A DNA stretch of 64,000 nt. Origin: Thalassia testudinum. Lineage: Eukaryota; Streptophyta; Magnoliopsida; Alismatales; Hydrocharitaceae. The notes beneath the pieces are model-generated. The model did no database searches, had not been told where the DNA came from, and saw nothing but the letters and a program-made list of their open reading frames with translations. Below are positions 1-10,727 of the stretch, piece after piece. The position numbers were made by a program, and so were the translations under genes. Numbering within the stretch: position 1 is the stretch's first letter; each line of letters begins with the position of its first letter. The stretch lies in assembly GCA_037157565.1 (NCBI GenBank), contig JAZHRO010000003.1, forward strand, positions 74,216,501 through 74,280,500, written 5' to 3'.

Positions 1-2032
1 CTCAAAACACTGTAACAAACTCTGATTAATTCTGTCGAACACACACCTATTTTAGTTCAGGCGGCGAGCCTGAAACCCTAGAAATTAAGGACAGAACACA
101 AATCTAAAGATCTGAATAAGTTCCAGATGATGAGAATACTCTGATTGAGGCATTAATTTCTTAGGAGGAACCTTAGAACAAAGAGTTAATTTTCGAACTT
201 CCATAGTCAAACCTAAGTCTGATAATGGAGTCATGAGCTTGAATTGAGGAATTGCGATGTGAAAACTATTTCTAGGATCTTATTTGATGATTTGAAATTA
301 ATTAAAGTAAGCTCAGATGATGTAATTAGTGAAGATTTAGTTTCTGCCAATTTGGGTTACTTTCGAACCCAAACCAACAGGTGTACTGTTCTGATGAAAT
401 TCAAACTTAAAACCTACCCAGGTTGATTTGTTATAACCCTTAGAATTTATCTAAAATGATTAGGAACACTTTTATGTGTCTGTTGCACTTATTGAAATCT
501 AAAAATCAATCTTTGAAGCTTTCAGAGAAGAGAAAAGCTTCTCTGCAGGTTCTGAAGGTCTTTAGAGTTTAAATTCTATCCTAACAGAAGCGGAATTGCG
601 TATATAACATATACAGACTTTTCAATAGATGAGAGAAGTCCATCTGAGGACTCTCCCGATTTAAAACACTTTCCAGGCTTTTAAAAAAACTCGTAGGAAC
701 CCCTGATTTCATCTCTTAAATTGAAGAGCCAAACATCATTAAAACATTAAATTGACCCTAAAATTATGTAGATTACCCTTAGAGCTTTCCAACAAACTTG
801 AAATCATTCAATTTGGAGCTCTAGGTAGAAAGTTATGAACATTTGAATTCAGGTCTAGAAGGGGTAGGTTTGTCCCACCTCGGATATTCACGAGCGCGTG
901 CCTGGGGATAAAACCAATTTGTTTCCTTGGCTATGCAGTCATCAGCGCTCGGCGCATCGGTTCCGATTCCTTCTGATCTGATCTGAGCATTATGTGTTCT
1001 ATGTGTGCGAGATTATGCCTGTGGGTGTGCACCCTTGGGGGCATACAAAAGTGATTATGCCCTGGGAGGGCAAGTGTGGCCTAGGAGGCTAGGTTTAGCT
1101 GATGTGGCTCGAGACTATGAACCAATTAACAAATGAACCAAAACCAACCTAACTGAGATTAGGCGGTGATCGAGTAGGGTCAGGTCCCACCCTGGTCTCA
1201 GGGTGCTGTGTATCCTCGAGAGGACCTCGCCGCAAATAAAAACACTTTTGGTTAAAAAAGTAAAAGAAAAACCCAGTTCAGCTAGAAGCTTAAGGAAAAG
1301 AGAAGCCACTGAAGGATGCTAAGTGCTAGAGAAGAAGGCACAGGCACTAAGAAGTGTTATGGAAAAAGACTAAGGAACAAAGGAGAAAAACTAAGGGAAG
1401 AAAAGAAGGCAGGAGAAGATTAAAGGGAAAAAGGAAGAATAGAAGGAGGATAAGAAGGCAGGAACAACACAAGAAAGGTAAGAAGAAAGAGAGCTCAAGA
1501 GAAGAAAATAAAAGAGAGCAAGAAGAAAAGAAAGAAGAAGATTAGTGGCTAAAGAGAGATGAAAATAAATGAATTTTCTCTTGCATAATTACTTTTTGTT
1601 CTTAATTATAAAAGGCATGCTTTAATTGGATAACTTTTTAATTGCCTTAATTTCTTAGAATGAAACAAAATTGAGAAAAACTAGCACGTTTACTTGTTAA
1701 TAAAGTACAACATTTTGAGTAAATTTGTTTGCATATGGAATTTTGTATATCCTTTATGGTTTAAATATTTTGACAAAATTCCTGTTTTGAAAATCAAATT
1801 AGTTTTACCTCCTAAACTTAAAGAGATAAAAGGAAATTGGTGAATTTGGAGAAAATTATTTTGCCTCCCAGTGAACAACCTGTACTCAACCAGTAAAAAT
1901 TTCTAAAATGTTAGGTTAATTCAACCCTATACTACACAACTGACACAACTTCGAGTTAACGTAACTGATTTCTTCTACTCTTAATTAAGTGAAATTAACC
2001 TAATTACTGAGTTGAGTGGATCCCAGGCACCA
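1..2032 (+). repeat. Element D 5' LTR, right-hand part
   Basis: This stretch aligns along its whole length with 50607-52639 of the 3' LTR, with scattered substitutions and small indels. It contains a purine-rich run (about 1330-1545) full of AAGAAG and GGAGAA; the small lysine/arginine/glutamate-rich frames there are composition artefacts. It ends in CACCA just before a degenerate primer-binding site. The TATA region seen in the right copy (49356) lies outside the window in this copy. Confidence 0.85.
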
Positions 2033-3037
2033 TTTTAATTGTGCTGTTGCCAGGGAGGAAATTTTTTGATTCACTAAAATTTAAAATGATTAATTGTTTA
2101 ATTAGGAGGTATTTTTGTAAATATTTTTGCTTTTACTAACTTGAGTTCTAATTAGTATTTTGTTTTTGTTTTTGTTTTATTTTATTTTCTAACTTCTTTT
2201 CAGGTTTACCTCTACGGGTAATCTCTGGAGAAGGCGGGAATCCATTTTACTGTTTTCATTTTTGTAAGTATTTCTTAATCTTTTGTTTTGCTGCATTTAA
2301 AAATTAAAAAAAATATACAAAAATACATCTTTTCTAACTAGTAGCAGCATAACATAGGCATACACTCTTAGGAGTGCATATTTCCTACTAGTATTAAGAG
2401 CGATCTGACTCGGGAAATATTTAAATTGTTTTTCACGCATCAGCGAGAAAACACGAGAAAACCCACGTAGATCCCTGTCTTTGAGAATTAAAAAAGACTA
2501 CATATTTTTGTTTGAAAAGATATAAAAAGCAGTCATTGTAGTTTAATTGATATATTTTTGAAAAAGATCAACTAAAAAGAGAAAGTAAAATTGGTGACTT
2601 AAATCTATTTGCAGAATGCATGTAGGTTTTTATATCGATATCGCCTATTGCATGCTATCACGCACACAGTGCGATCACTAGAGTCACACGAGTCTATTTT
2701 TCTATCTCTCCTCATTGCACCTCTTAGGGCTTTGGCCGAAGATCAACAAGTCTGTGTCACTACTAGAGCCCCTTGGAGCCAGTAGTGAGCGGTCTCGATC
2801 CAAGACCTTAAACCTTTGAGCTTTAAGGTACGCATCTACGTAGTCACAAATTAGGACGCATGTTTTGATGCTGTTACTCTCTTTGTTTGCATCAAATTAC
2901 TTTGCGTACTTAAGGAATTTCTTCTTTCCTTTGAAAGAAGACCAAAACCTGCATCTTTTGCGTTGTTTTGCGGGTTTTTTGTGCTGCTATTTTTGTATCG
3001 GTGGTGTGCGTGTGCCATTGCACATTATTTTTCGATT
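2033..3037 (+). other. Element D untranslated leader with decayed tRNA-Asp primer site
   Basis: The LTR end is followed at about 2039-2056 by TTGTGCTGTTGCCAGGGA, which matches the tRNA-Asp primer-binding site used by Athila elements at about 13 of 18 positions. The better preserved copy at 54801 (GCACCGTTGCCGGGA) supports this. The rest of the leader is AT-rich and noncoding, and it is repeated at 52640-53625 and 54796-55553. I see no gene in it. Confidence 0.75.
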
Positions 3038-3064
3038 ATGGACGGGAGGCGATCCTTGCATCCG
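3038..3064 (+). pseudogene. Element D gag, first nine codons before the C insertion
   Basis: An ATG at 3038 opens a frame reading M-D-G-R-R-S-L-H-P. The B gag begins M-Y-G-R-R-S-L-G-P-P-L, so this is very probably the true gag start of D. The frame is cut at 3064 by array C and resumes in phase at 44189, after the duplicated target ATCCA, with P-L-A-P-P-L. This start is hard to see because it lies 41 kb from the rest of the gene. Confidence 0.75.
3060..3064. repeat. Left target-site duplication of array C (ATCCG)
   Basis: The five bases before the first C LTR are ATCCG; the five after the last C LTR (44184-44188) are ATCCA. Both lie inside element D gag, and the D reading frame resumes in phase right after the right copy. 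Confidence 0.75.
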
Positions 3065-4392
3065 TGTAACGACCCGATTCCCGAATCCCTACGAGACATG
3101 AGAATCGAACCAACTCGACTAATCCCATGACCTAGTCGTCCAACGAGAAGTAACCAAAAGAACAGTAGAATAAACCACATTCACCATGTATATAACTAGC
3201 AGTAACAAAATACAGCAGTAAAGAAAGGAAATGCTACAATATGCACCACCACAACAGAAGGGAAATATACATAACATAAAATTTTCAATAAAGAAAGTAC
3301 AGGGAGTAACAAAAACTACTCACTACATTGGAAGAAAAGTACAGAAGTACTACAGGTAACCCTACAGGACCCTACTAGGCCCAGCATCCTCTGCAGCCGC
3401 TGACTCTGGCTGCTCAACACCTGTTCCTGAAAAAGTAACGAGGGTGACACGTCAACAAAACGCTGAGTAGAGTAGCAACTTAAAAGCTAAAGAAGCAGTA
3501 GAGTGTACAGTAGATGTTATATTTTACTTTCTTTATTTATGTCATTCTATTTATTCACTATTGATTTATTTCTCAGATCCTTCTCTTCATCTTGAATGTT
3601 CCTCATGGGAACGATCTTGATTGCAGTCTTTTCCGAAAAGTAGAAGTAACACGTGGTGCTCTCTAGGCCTGGAGAGTGCCCCGTGGTGGTCCTACCCACA
3701 GTCAAACACCCCAAGGTCGCTGACAGACGTAACAGTGACTACGGCACGCGCGATAAGCACACGGGTAGCTACCCCGCATTGGCACACGGTCAGTCGTTTC
3801 CATTAACGGGTGCAACCAAAGCACAGCATGGAACCAGTATAAGGCAGAGCCCTCTAAGTAACAGGTGTCGAACCCCTCCATAATCCGCGCACCCTCTCCT
3901 GACTACCCTGGTTTGCCCAGTGGGCCTAATAAGTTGTAGCAGGAGAGCTAGCAGAACCCCGGGGCCCGTGGGGCAGCTAGTGCTCTCCCTACACTAGTAG
4001 CTCTCCTTGGTACTGTGTACGCGAGGGCCAACAAGTCGGTGTAAAGAGGCCAAACCCACCCCGGTCTCAACCTGTGGGCGGCAAGCTCCCCTCTACACTA
4101 AGAGGTAATACGTGCTTTCTTCGGTTCCATGCACCCAAGAGACAACGCACTTCCACGTTTTACTTTCTCGGTTCAATTCCGTTATCTTTCTAGGAGTTCT
4201 ACTCCTAATTCCTCGTGGGGTTCATGTTCTTTTTGTGTGGTCGTTTTGGGTTTCACCATTCCAGCTTTATATTTATATAACCCATGTTCTTAATCGTATT
4301 TATTCATTCATAACAGGCAGCTGTTAATCAATTTGCAGGCAGTTATCAATTTTTTTCTACTTTTCTAAGACTGCAATCTTTATATATTCCAC

Positions 4393-4548
4393 TAGTTTTC
4401 CATTCCTAGGATTCATGCCGTACCATAGGATCTATCATTCAAATCTAGTTTTCCAATCCTATGATTCATGCAATACCCTAGGATCGATCATTCAATCTAA
4501 TTTCACAGTCCTAGGGTTCATGCAATGCCCTAGACTCTATTAATTATT
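4393..4548. repeat. Three 53-bp tandem repeats in C LTR1
   Basis: Units start at about 4393, 4446 and 4498. Each has the layout TAGTTTTCCA, TCCTAGGATTCATGC, CCTAGGATCTATCATTCAA. The same three units recur in LTR2 (25885-26033) and LTR3 (42812-42962), so the repeat formed before the LTR copies separated. Confidence 0.75.
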
Positions 4549-5515
4549 TCATAATTGTAACAAGTTTTGTTAAATAAATTAAAAAGCCACTCTACTAGCG
4601 AAACCGGGAGTACTGGAGGCGTGGTCGGCAATCCCACATGCCTCCGCAACCCCCAAGACTGCAACAAAATGGGGTCCTAACACAAGGATCAATCACAAGG
4701 TGTTTCTCAGAATAGTACACAATTAATGTAAGCGGATAGAGGAATTAATTCTGGAAAGAGCGTAACTCGAGACGTGCAAAACGGACTCCAAACGGGCCCT
4801 AAATGGGTCAAAAATGACGAATCTGTCCAAAATTAGACGTCTGGAACCACTTTCAGATGTCTTAAAAGGTGGATCAGGTCATATCTCAATCTGCGCAATC
4901 CTTCAGACATCCAGAAGCCCGCTGGATCGTCTGAAGTCAGTTTCTAGATGTTCGATTTTCACATCAGACGTCTGGAGGTCCTCTCCGTCGTCTGGTACTG
5001 TGGCCAGATGTCTGATCCACGTGGGATGGTGAGCCCTCGCACCCTCCCGAACAACACCTGCGCACACACGCAACTGCTCTCATCATGAAAAGTCTCAGAG
5101 AATGCGGCAGACGGCTGCATGGCCGTACATGCGTTAAAGGAAGGAGGACAAATATTATACCTGTAAGATCCAGACGTCCTACGCGTCATCTGGACGTAAG
5201 TCCAGACGTCTGATTCTGGGAAATTTTCTGAGAATCAGCACCCGGTTCGTCCTCTGCCCGCGATGCACAGCCACGTCCACCTGTCGCCCGACCTGCATCA
5301 GCTCCTCCGCGACACCCCACGAACACTGTTCTCCCCGCCGGCCGGCTCTAGCTACCCCGGCAAGCTCGCACCTCCACGGTCGAGCTTCTTCTTCCTCTCG
5401 CAACACTCCCTCCCACACACCCGCTGCAGCCGCTGATGTGCCCTCACTCGGTCGCTCGCTCGCAAGGAGAAGGAGAAGAGAAGAGGTGAAGTGGGGGTGA
5501 GGGAGAGGGGGAGCG

Positions 5516-5524
5516 CTCTTATAG
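5516..5524 (-). promoter_or_regulatory. TATA box of C LTR1
   Basis: The minus strand reads CTATAAGAG inside a GC-rich stretch. The same site is kept in LTR2 (27024-27032) and LTR3 (43962-43970). Transcription would run toward lower coordinates. The assignment rests on the motif, its conservation and its position within the LTR. Confidence 0.6.
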
Positions 5525-5804
5525 GGCAGCCGCGGGAAGGGAGAGAAGGAAAGCGGCTCCTGCAGGGAGAGAAAACAAAGGCTGCAGGTTCAGTCTGCGC
5601 TGGTAGACGCCTAGACGCGAACCCGTACGTCGAAAAAAATTTATTACCAGACGTTTGGCCAGAGGTCTGGGACACTTCCCAGATGTCTTAAACTGCTTCT
5701 AACGCCCATGACCGTAACAATATAACAAACTTAAAGGAAGTTTCATCCCCGAAACTTGCGCTAACAAGGGTGCGGGAAAGAACAAAATATGTAGATGACA
5801 AACT

Positions 5805-6367
5805 CAAAGAGGATTGAAGCCGGTCCGAAAAGACGTACCCGCGAAAAGCTCCGGGTACCGCTCCCACATTGCCGCCTCAGGCTCCCAGGTAGCCTCCTCG
5901 TACCGCTAGCTCCTCCACAAAATCTTCACCAGGGGTACTTTCTTTCGTCTCAGACTGTGGACAGCTCTGTCGAGAATCTGCACTGGCTGCTCGAGGAAGG
6001 TCTGGTCGTCGCTCACCTTGACACTCTCATGACTCATGACGTGACTGGGATTGGCGACGTACTTCCTAAGGTTGGGCACGTGGAACACGACGTGCACACC
6101 AGAAAGCTAAGGAGGGAGGGCAAGTCTGTAAGCAATGGGTCCAAGCCGCTCCAGGACAACAAAGGGCCCCACGAACCTCTGCGAGAGCTTCCCTCTCTCC
6201 CAAAACCACTGCAGGCCCTTCATGGCCGAAACACGAATGAAGATGTGGTCCCCAACCTCAAACTGCACTTCTCTGCATCTTCGATCTGCGTAGCTCTTCT
6301 GCCTGCTCCTGACAGTGCGGAGTCGCCAGTGAATCTGCTCAAGTACCTCCTGACTCTGCTGGATCAG
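5805..6367 (-). pseudogene. Array C copy 1: integrase C-terminus and chromodomain
   Basis: Minus-strand frames continue the integrase interrupted by B. They hold the post-core region with R-S-R-Q-K-S-Y-A-D-R-R and the V-G-D-H-I-F-I-R-V-S segment, then L-R-K-Y-V-A-N-P-S-H-V. The chromodomain follows, with P-V-Q-I-L-D-R, P-L-V-K-I-L-W-R-S and an E-E-A-T-W-E motif near 5850. In chromoviruses this domain helps direct integration to particular chromatin. A stop codon lies within the chromodomain, between the L-W-R-S and E-E-A-T-W-E segments, and another frame break is near 6100. The reading matches copy 2 at 27330-27850. At 6363-6367 the frame runs into B and resumes at 20181. Confidence 0.8.
6363..6367. 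repeat. Target-site duplication of element B (ATCAG), left copy
   Basis: ATCAG occurs at 6363-6367 and again at 20176-20180, directly outside the B LTRs. Copy 2 of array C shows the uninterrupted target at about 27890 (GCCGGATCAGCCT). Confidence 0.93.
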
Positions 6368-9182
6368 TGAAATGGCTAGGTTCAACCGGGTTTTAGTTAT
6401 AACATTGTAGTATAGCCGGTTACTACCAACATTTCAAATAAATAATTTTTTACTCGGAAAATAAAAGAGTTCCCGAGGTCGAACTCAGGGAGCAAGTTGT
6501 ATTCTAGGGATATACATGTTTCTTTCACAAAAAGAAAGAGAGAGGGAAAGAATTTGTTGTTTTCTCTTTGTTCTGCAGAGGGGATGCCCTTCTTTCTCTC
6601 TTTCTTTAGATCTCCTTCTTTCTCTCTGTTCTGCAGAGGTGATGTTCTTCTTCTGCAATGGTGATGCTCTTCTTCTTCTTCCTGCTGTTCCTGCTTTGGT
6701 GATGTTCTTCTTTCTTCAGAGCTCCTTCTTCTTCTTCTTCGTTCTGCCTTGACCTCTCTTCTTTTTCTGCAATTGTGGTGACCCTTTCTCTTTTCCCTTT
6801 TCTTCTTTATGGCTGCAGAGCTTCTGCCTTCAGCTACTAAGTCTTCCTTTCTTCTTCTTCTGCTTTGGCCGTTGCTCTTCCTTCTTCTTCAGCCTGCCTT
6901 CTTTCCTGCTCTGGCTGCTGACCTTACGTCGTCTGACCCGGTGCTTAGACGACTTAACTATGCATTTGCTACAGTGCAGCTCCTTCTTCTTCCGCGGTCT
7001 TCTTCTTCGCCTGTGCCTGCACACTTCAGAGTTTTTCGTCAGAGGCAAAACCTACTCTACCCCCCTCCCCCCGCGTCTCTCTCTCTTTCTGAAACCACTC
7101 TTGGGAAAGCTCTCCCAGAGCTACCGGGTAATCGGGTTCGGGTCACGCCCGGGTCCAGGCCCACCGACGTGCGTGGTGGGCGAGGAGTGCAGGTCAGTCT
7201 AAGTCGGGTCGGGTCAGGTCCGCGGGGCGTGAGCGCGGACGAGACTGGGTAACCGGGCGGGTGTAAGGGGACCTCACCCCGTGTACTGATGCAATAAGGC
7301 TAGTGCACGAAATCAATTTAAACAGTGGAACGTGTGTGAGGCTTACCGATGTGGGACTAAACTCAGACCGTTCCTCGCGTGCGCCTACTGGGAGACCGCG
7401 GCCTGGCTTCTGCAGCTGCGGCTTCGATTTGCATAGGTTGCTGGCTGGTTGCCTTCGCAAGACTCCCCGTACTCCGCAGCAGCTGGAGACCTGGAGTCCT
7501 CAAGCCTGGAGCGCGGGAGAAGCTGCTTCAATGTGCGTCAATGGCGGTCGAACCTCAAAACCTGTCGGACACGAATATGGCCTCGCGGCCTGATCAAACC
7601 ACTGGGGAACCTTCGCCGTGGCACGGCGAAGGTGAGGAGCTGCGCGGTAGGCCGCAAGGAGGTGTCTGGCGGCAGCCCTGGGTCGGACTGCAACCGGAGG
7701 AATGGGTTTGTTCGGGGGAGTGTTACGGAGGTGTGGAGTGGCAGTGGAGGGGTGGGGGGTGCTCAGTGTGATGAGGCGGAGGTTCGGTGAGGGTCGGCGA
7801 GCTGTGTGGGTTGCTGAGGTGATGGGAGCGGCTCGCCGGAGTGTGGTCGGAGGCGAAGGGGGTGAAGGTGGTCAGGGTCGGTAGAGGGCTTAATTGAATA
7901 AATTGAAAGCGGGGAAAGAAAGAGGAGGAGAAGGGGAGTAGCTCTAGCTTACTTGCAGGGACGAAGGGGGAGGAACAGGGTGACAGTCGTATCGACTGTC
8001 GCCGGAGAAGACGATGCTCAGGGAAAGGGGCGGCGGCGAGCAGAGAGCCGGAGAGGCGCCAGCTGGGTGCGGCGTGGCGCAGGAAGAGCAGGGGAGGAAG
8101 TCTCTGCTGCTGGTATTGCGGCAGAGCGAAGAGGTGGAGGGGGAGGAAACCGCCAGAGCTGGTGAGCGTCTGCCGGAGGAAGAAGAGAAGAAAGTTGGGG
8201 ATTTTCTCCGTCAGATCCAGGCTGCCCTGGTCGGTGGAGCAACGGGGGGTATTTATAGGGATCAAACAGGGAGGAAGGCGGAGGGAGACGACGTGTCTCC
8301 CTCGCCGGAGAATGGTCGGAAACAAGAACCCATACCGTCCGTGCGTTCGCACGGCCGGTATGGTGGGCTGCAACGACCAGGGGGGTGTCCCTGCGACGGC
8401 TGACGACGCAGGGCACCCCCGGTTTACTTGCCAAGTCCCCCACCTCACCCTGCGCGGCGCCATGCTCCGCGCAAGGTCGCCGGAGCATGGTGCTGGCAGG
8501 TTTTGCAGGAGGGACCTGATTGCAAAGAACGAAGGAGAGTTAGGGGCCAAAATGCGAGGGTTCAGAAGTTGAGGGCCAAAGAGTAAATATATGAGGACCA
8601 AAGTGTAAAGTCGGTCAAGGAGGTTTCTTCTTAGGCTCAAGTTTTTATACATGACTAATTAGGACCTAAGGAATCTGATGGTGAATTTCATTTTCATATT
8701 AAACCTTGTTTGACCGGTCAATTTGCGCAAAAACCCAAATTAAGTTATTAATTGGGCATGGTTCTCAATGTAGGTCAAAATGGGTTCTAAAGGCCAAATT
8801 GAAGGTTCTAAACCCTAGAGATTATTTTTCTATGAATTTTAGAGGGTTTATTCTATTTTTACTTTGCCTCGAACCTTGTGAATTGAAGTGGGTTGTTTTA
8901 GGGTTACAGATTATCATTTGGTTTCTTGGAAGTGCTGTAGCCCTTGCTAGATCATCTCATCCCACTTTTATTCTTATTAAGCTGCTTTGACCTATGTTTG
9001 GGCCCTGAATTACCCTGTATGCAGATTATACTGGTGAAATTGCACTTTTACCCCTTATGACTTGTTTTCTTCTCAAACTCAGAATTCTCTGAGTTAAGCC
9101 TTTCCTTGAGATATGTAGGAGCTTTTATCCTTTGTATTAGGTCAAAATGAGCTAGTTATGGCTCATGATGAGGTTCTCATCA
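6368..9182 (-). repeat. Element B 3' LTR
   Basis: The LTR is 2815 bp, next to the polypurine tract at 9183-9205. On the minus strand it starts TGATGAGAACCTCATCATGA, nearly the same start as the element A LTR. A TATA box (TATAAATA) is at 8250-8257, minus strand. Its 3' part has the CTCCCTGAGTTCGACC block typical of Athila/Tat LTRs. A 25-bp palindrome is at 7609-7633. The long frames in this GC-rich LTR are discussed among the rejected items. Confidence 0.92.
7609..7633. repeat. Perfect palindrome in B LTR (12-bp arms, 1-nt centre)
   Basis: The left arm is ACCTTCGCCGTG, the centre is one G, and the right arm is CACGGCGAAGGT. The other B LTR (18602-18626) has one substitution in an arm. The element A 5' LTR has the same palindrome with 11-bp arms at 34278-34300. 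The sequence between these sites is much less alike than the palindrome. Confidence 0.85.
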
Positions 9183-9205
9183 TACCCCCATGCCTAGCTT
9201 TTGCT
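9183..9205 (-). promoter_or_regulatory. Polypurine tract of element B
   Basis: The minus strand reads AGCAAAAGCTAGGCATGGGGGTA directly before the 3' LTR, the expected site for plus-strand DNA priming. The tract of A is the same over at least 20 bases. Confidence 0.85.
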
Positions 9206-9629
9206 AGTCCCTTAGCAAAAACTTAAGGTTTCAACCCTTGTTCTAGACCATGAAGTTTTTAATAGTTTTAGATAAGTGCCTTTTTTATTTGAGCATAGAT
9301 TGGGTTAGAATGCTGACCATAGGCCTAAAAGGTACTCTAGTACCAATCAAGATCCAAATCTGTCTAGCCTTAGCCTCAGTCTTTTAGCAAAGGTTTTTAA
9401 GGCCCACAAGAACTAACCTAAGGTTTATTGGACTTCGTGGTTAAAGCACCCGTGCTTGAAATGATTTTAGCCCTGGCTCAGTTCGCAGTGCGTTTTGTAA
9501 GAGAGAGATAGAAAGTTTTTCTGTTTGGAGAGTTTTCTCTCTCTTTTTCTTTTTAGTTCTAGCCTAGGATTGGCTTTTCAACATGGTCTGTATCAGATTC
9601 CTTGCTCCCATCATCAATCCTCAAGGGTT

Positions 9630-9785
9630 CCTGGCGATCGATGCTTCGAGATAGCACCGCCCATGGCAACCCCCGGAACCCTGGCTATTGAGATTTCGAG
9701 ATAATCCCATCCATTGTATTCCGTGGCCGAATCCAGACCCTGGCAATTGACACTTCGAGATAATGCCATCCATGGAATCTGAACC
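9630..9785 (-). repeat. Tandem repeats in B 3' UTR
   Basis: Three imperfect units start near 9630, 9681 and 9739. Each contains a CCTGGC-like start, an A-T-T-G-A or A-T-C-G-A block, and CTTCGAGATA or TTTCGAGATA followed by CCATCCAT or CCCATGG. Element A has two related units at about 39260-39365. Confidence 0.65.
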
Positions 9786-10450
9786 AGCAGAGTGCTTACA
9801 TGCCCCCAGTAGGATATGTAAATATCCTAAGAGACAAGCACCGAGGAGATGATATTTTGTTACGCATCTTCGAGGGGATTTCCCCGCCTCTCTGCGCTGG
9901 GAACTCGTCCAAATCATCTTGTGTTGATCGGCCGCTCCTATTCTAGGTGTTCTTTTCAGATTTTTGCGACGCTTCTGCGTGATTCTGATTTTTACGCTTA
10001 CTGAACCAGGCTGTGTGTGAGATTAGGGTGCTTAGGTTACTGAGTCCCGTGAACCAAAAATTAGTTAACGAGGCCGAATACTCCCTAAGCCTTAGACCTA
10101 ATACTTCAGCTTTTCATTTTCCTCAACCTCTTGAGGAGTGTCCAGATCTTAATGGGTACTAAGAGTCTATTCAAGAATGCCTAAGGTTTGCATTCTTTAC
10201 TAATCTTATTGTGCACTTTTCTTGAATGAGGTCTAGAACTTAGGTTAATTCCTTAGTTCCTTACTAATGACTATCACTTTTTCTCATAATTTTGTGCTCC
10301 TTTTTCCTTTTGTTTCTTTTCTCCTTCGCAAAATTTCCTTCTCCTCTTTTCCTCTTGTTCTTTTTCGAAAATTTTTTAATTTTTATGGTGTTTTTGGCAT
10401 ATGTGAATTTTTTTGTTTGAAACCTTTTCTTACAAGTTTTTATACTTTCA

Positions 10451-10488
10451 TACCCCCGATGCCTAAGATTTGCAATGTCCTCATTGTA
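10451..10488 (-). promoter_or_regulatory. Second polypurine-like motif with upstream palindrome, element B
   Basis: The minus strand has TACAATGAGGACATTGCA followed directly by AATCTTAGGCATCGGGGGTA. The second part copies the terminal polypurine tract (CTAGGCATGGGGGTA). Three other elements in the window have the same pair at the same relative place (38477, 46491, 55871). Confidence 0.65.
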
Positions 10489-10671
10489 ACCTAGGGGGTC
10501 TTAGTTCATTCCTTAAGACAGAAATTTGGGTGAGTGGATGGGTCGGGTTGAATTTTTGCGGACGATTTCAAATCTCAGATGCGAACATCTGAGTTGGGGT
10601 CGGCTGTCTATAAGGGTGAACTTCGAGTGCTGAAAGGTGTTAGAACAAGTTTCAGGTTTTCAAAGAGAATG

Positions 10672-10687
10672 ACGGGCTGCCTCCCGT
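10672..10687 (-). ncRNA. Conserved stem-loop after integrase, element B
   Basis: The minus strand reads ACGGG-AGGCAG-CCCGT, a perfect 5-bp stem and 6-nt loop, preceded by AGCGCTTA and starting about 40 nt after the integrase stop. The same structure is at 38257-38272 in A and, with a different stem, at 55797-55812. It would lie in the genomic RNA at the start of the 3' UTR. Its role is unknown. Confidence 0.6.
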
Positions 10688-10727
10688 TAAGCGCTGAGTT
10701 TTACACCATCGGCTGGGCGCAATAAGC

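Larger units (their letters stand above)
3065..5719 (-). repeat. Array C LTR1 (3' LTR of internal copy 1)
   Basis: The LTR is 2655 bp with inverted ends TGTAAC...GTAACA. On the minus strand it carries a TATA box at 5516-5524 (CTATAAGAG). It holds three imperfect 53-bp tandem repeats at 4393-4548 and many variants of TCCAGACGTCTGG at about 4846-5215 and 5646-5690. Many GACGTC cores have decayed to GATGTC, as expected from deamination of methylated CpG. The other copies are at 24561-27246 and 32031-32718 plus 42532-44183. Confidence 0.88.
9206..10727 (-). other. Element B 3' untranslated region
   Basis: These 1.5 kb lie between the integrase stop and the polypurine tract. From 3' to 5' of the element they hold three imperfect tandem units of about 48-58 bp (9630-9785, each with CCTGGC...CTTCGAGATAAT), an open frame of about 98 codons (9621-9917, minus), a second polypurine-like motif with a palindrome (10451-10488), and a stem-loop (10672-10687). 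About 900 bp next to the polypurine tract align with 38860-39800 of element A. No env-like protein is encoded. Confidence 0.75.

Noticed and set aside
1354..1545. Lys/Arg/Glu-rich small frames, also at 34754-35098 and 41900-42229
   Set aside because: They are translations of purine-rich low-complexity runs in LTRs.
5795..6370. 191-codon plus-strand frame
   Set aside because: It is antisense to the chromovirus integrase and chromodomain, whose minus-strand reading has clear family motifs.
7723..8652. 309-codon frame on the sense strand of the B LTR, also open at 18716-19645
   Set aside because: It runs through the TATA region and is rich in Pro, Ser, Leu and Arg, as expected from GC/CT-rich sequence. 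Its presence twice only reflects the LTR duplication. No domain is recognisable.
9206..10727. Possible env-like gene after integrase in element B, as in some Athila elements
   Set aside because: The 1.5-kb region has no long frame, signal peptide or membrane segment; only short frames and repeats.
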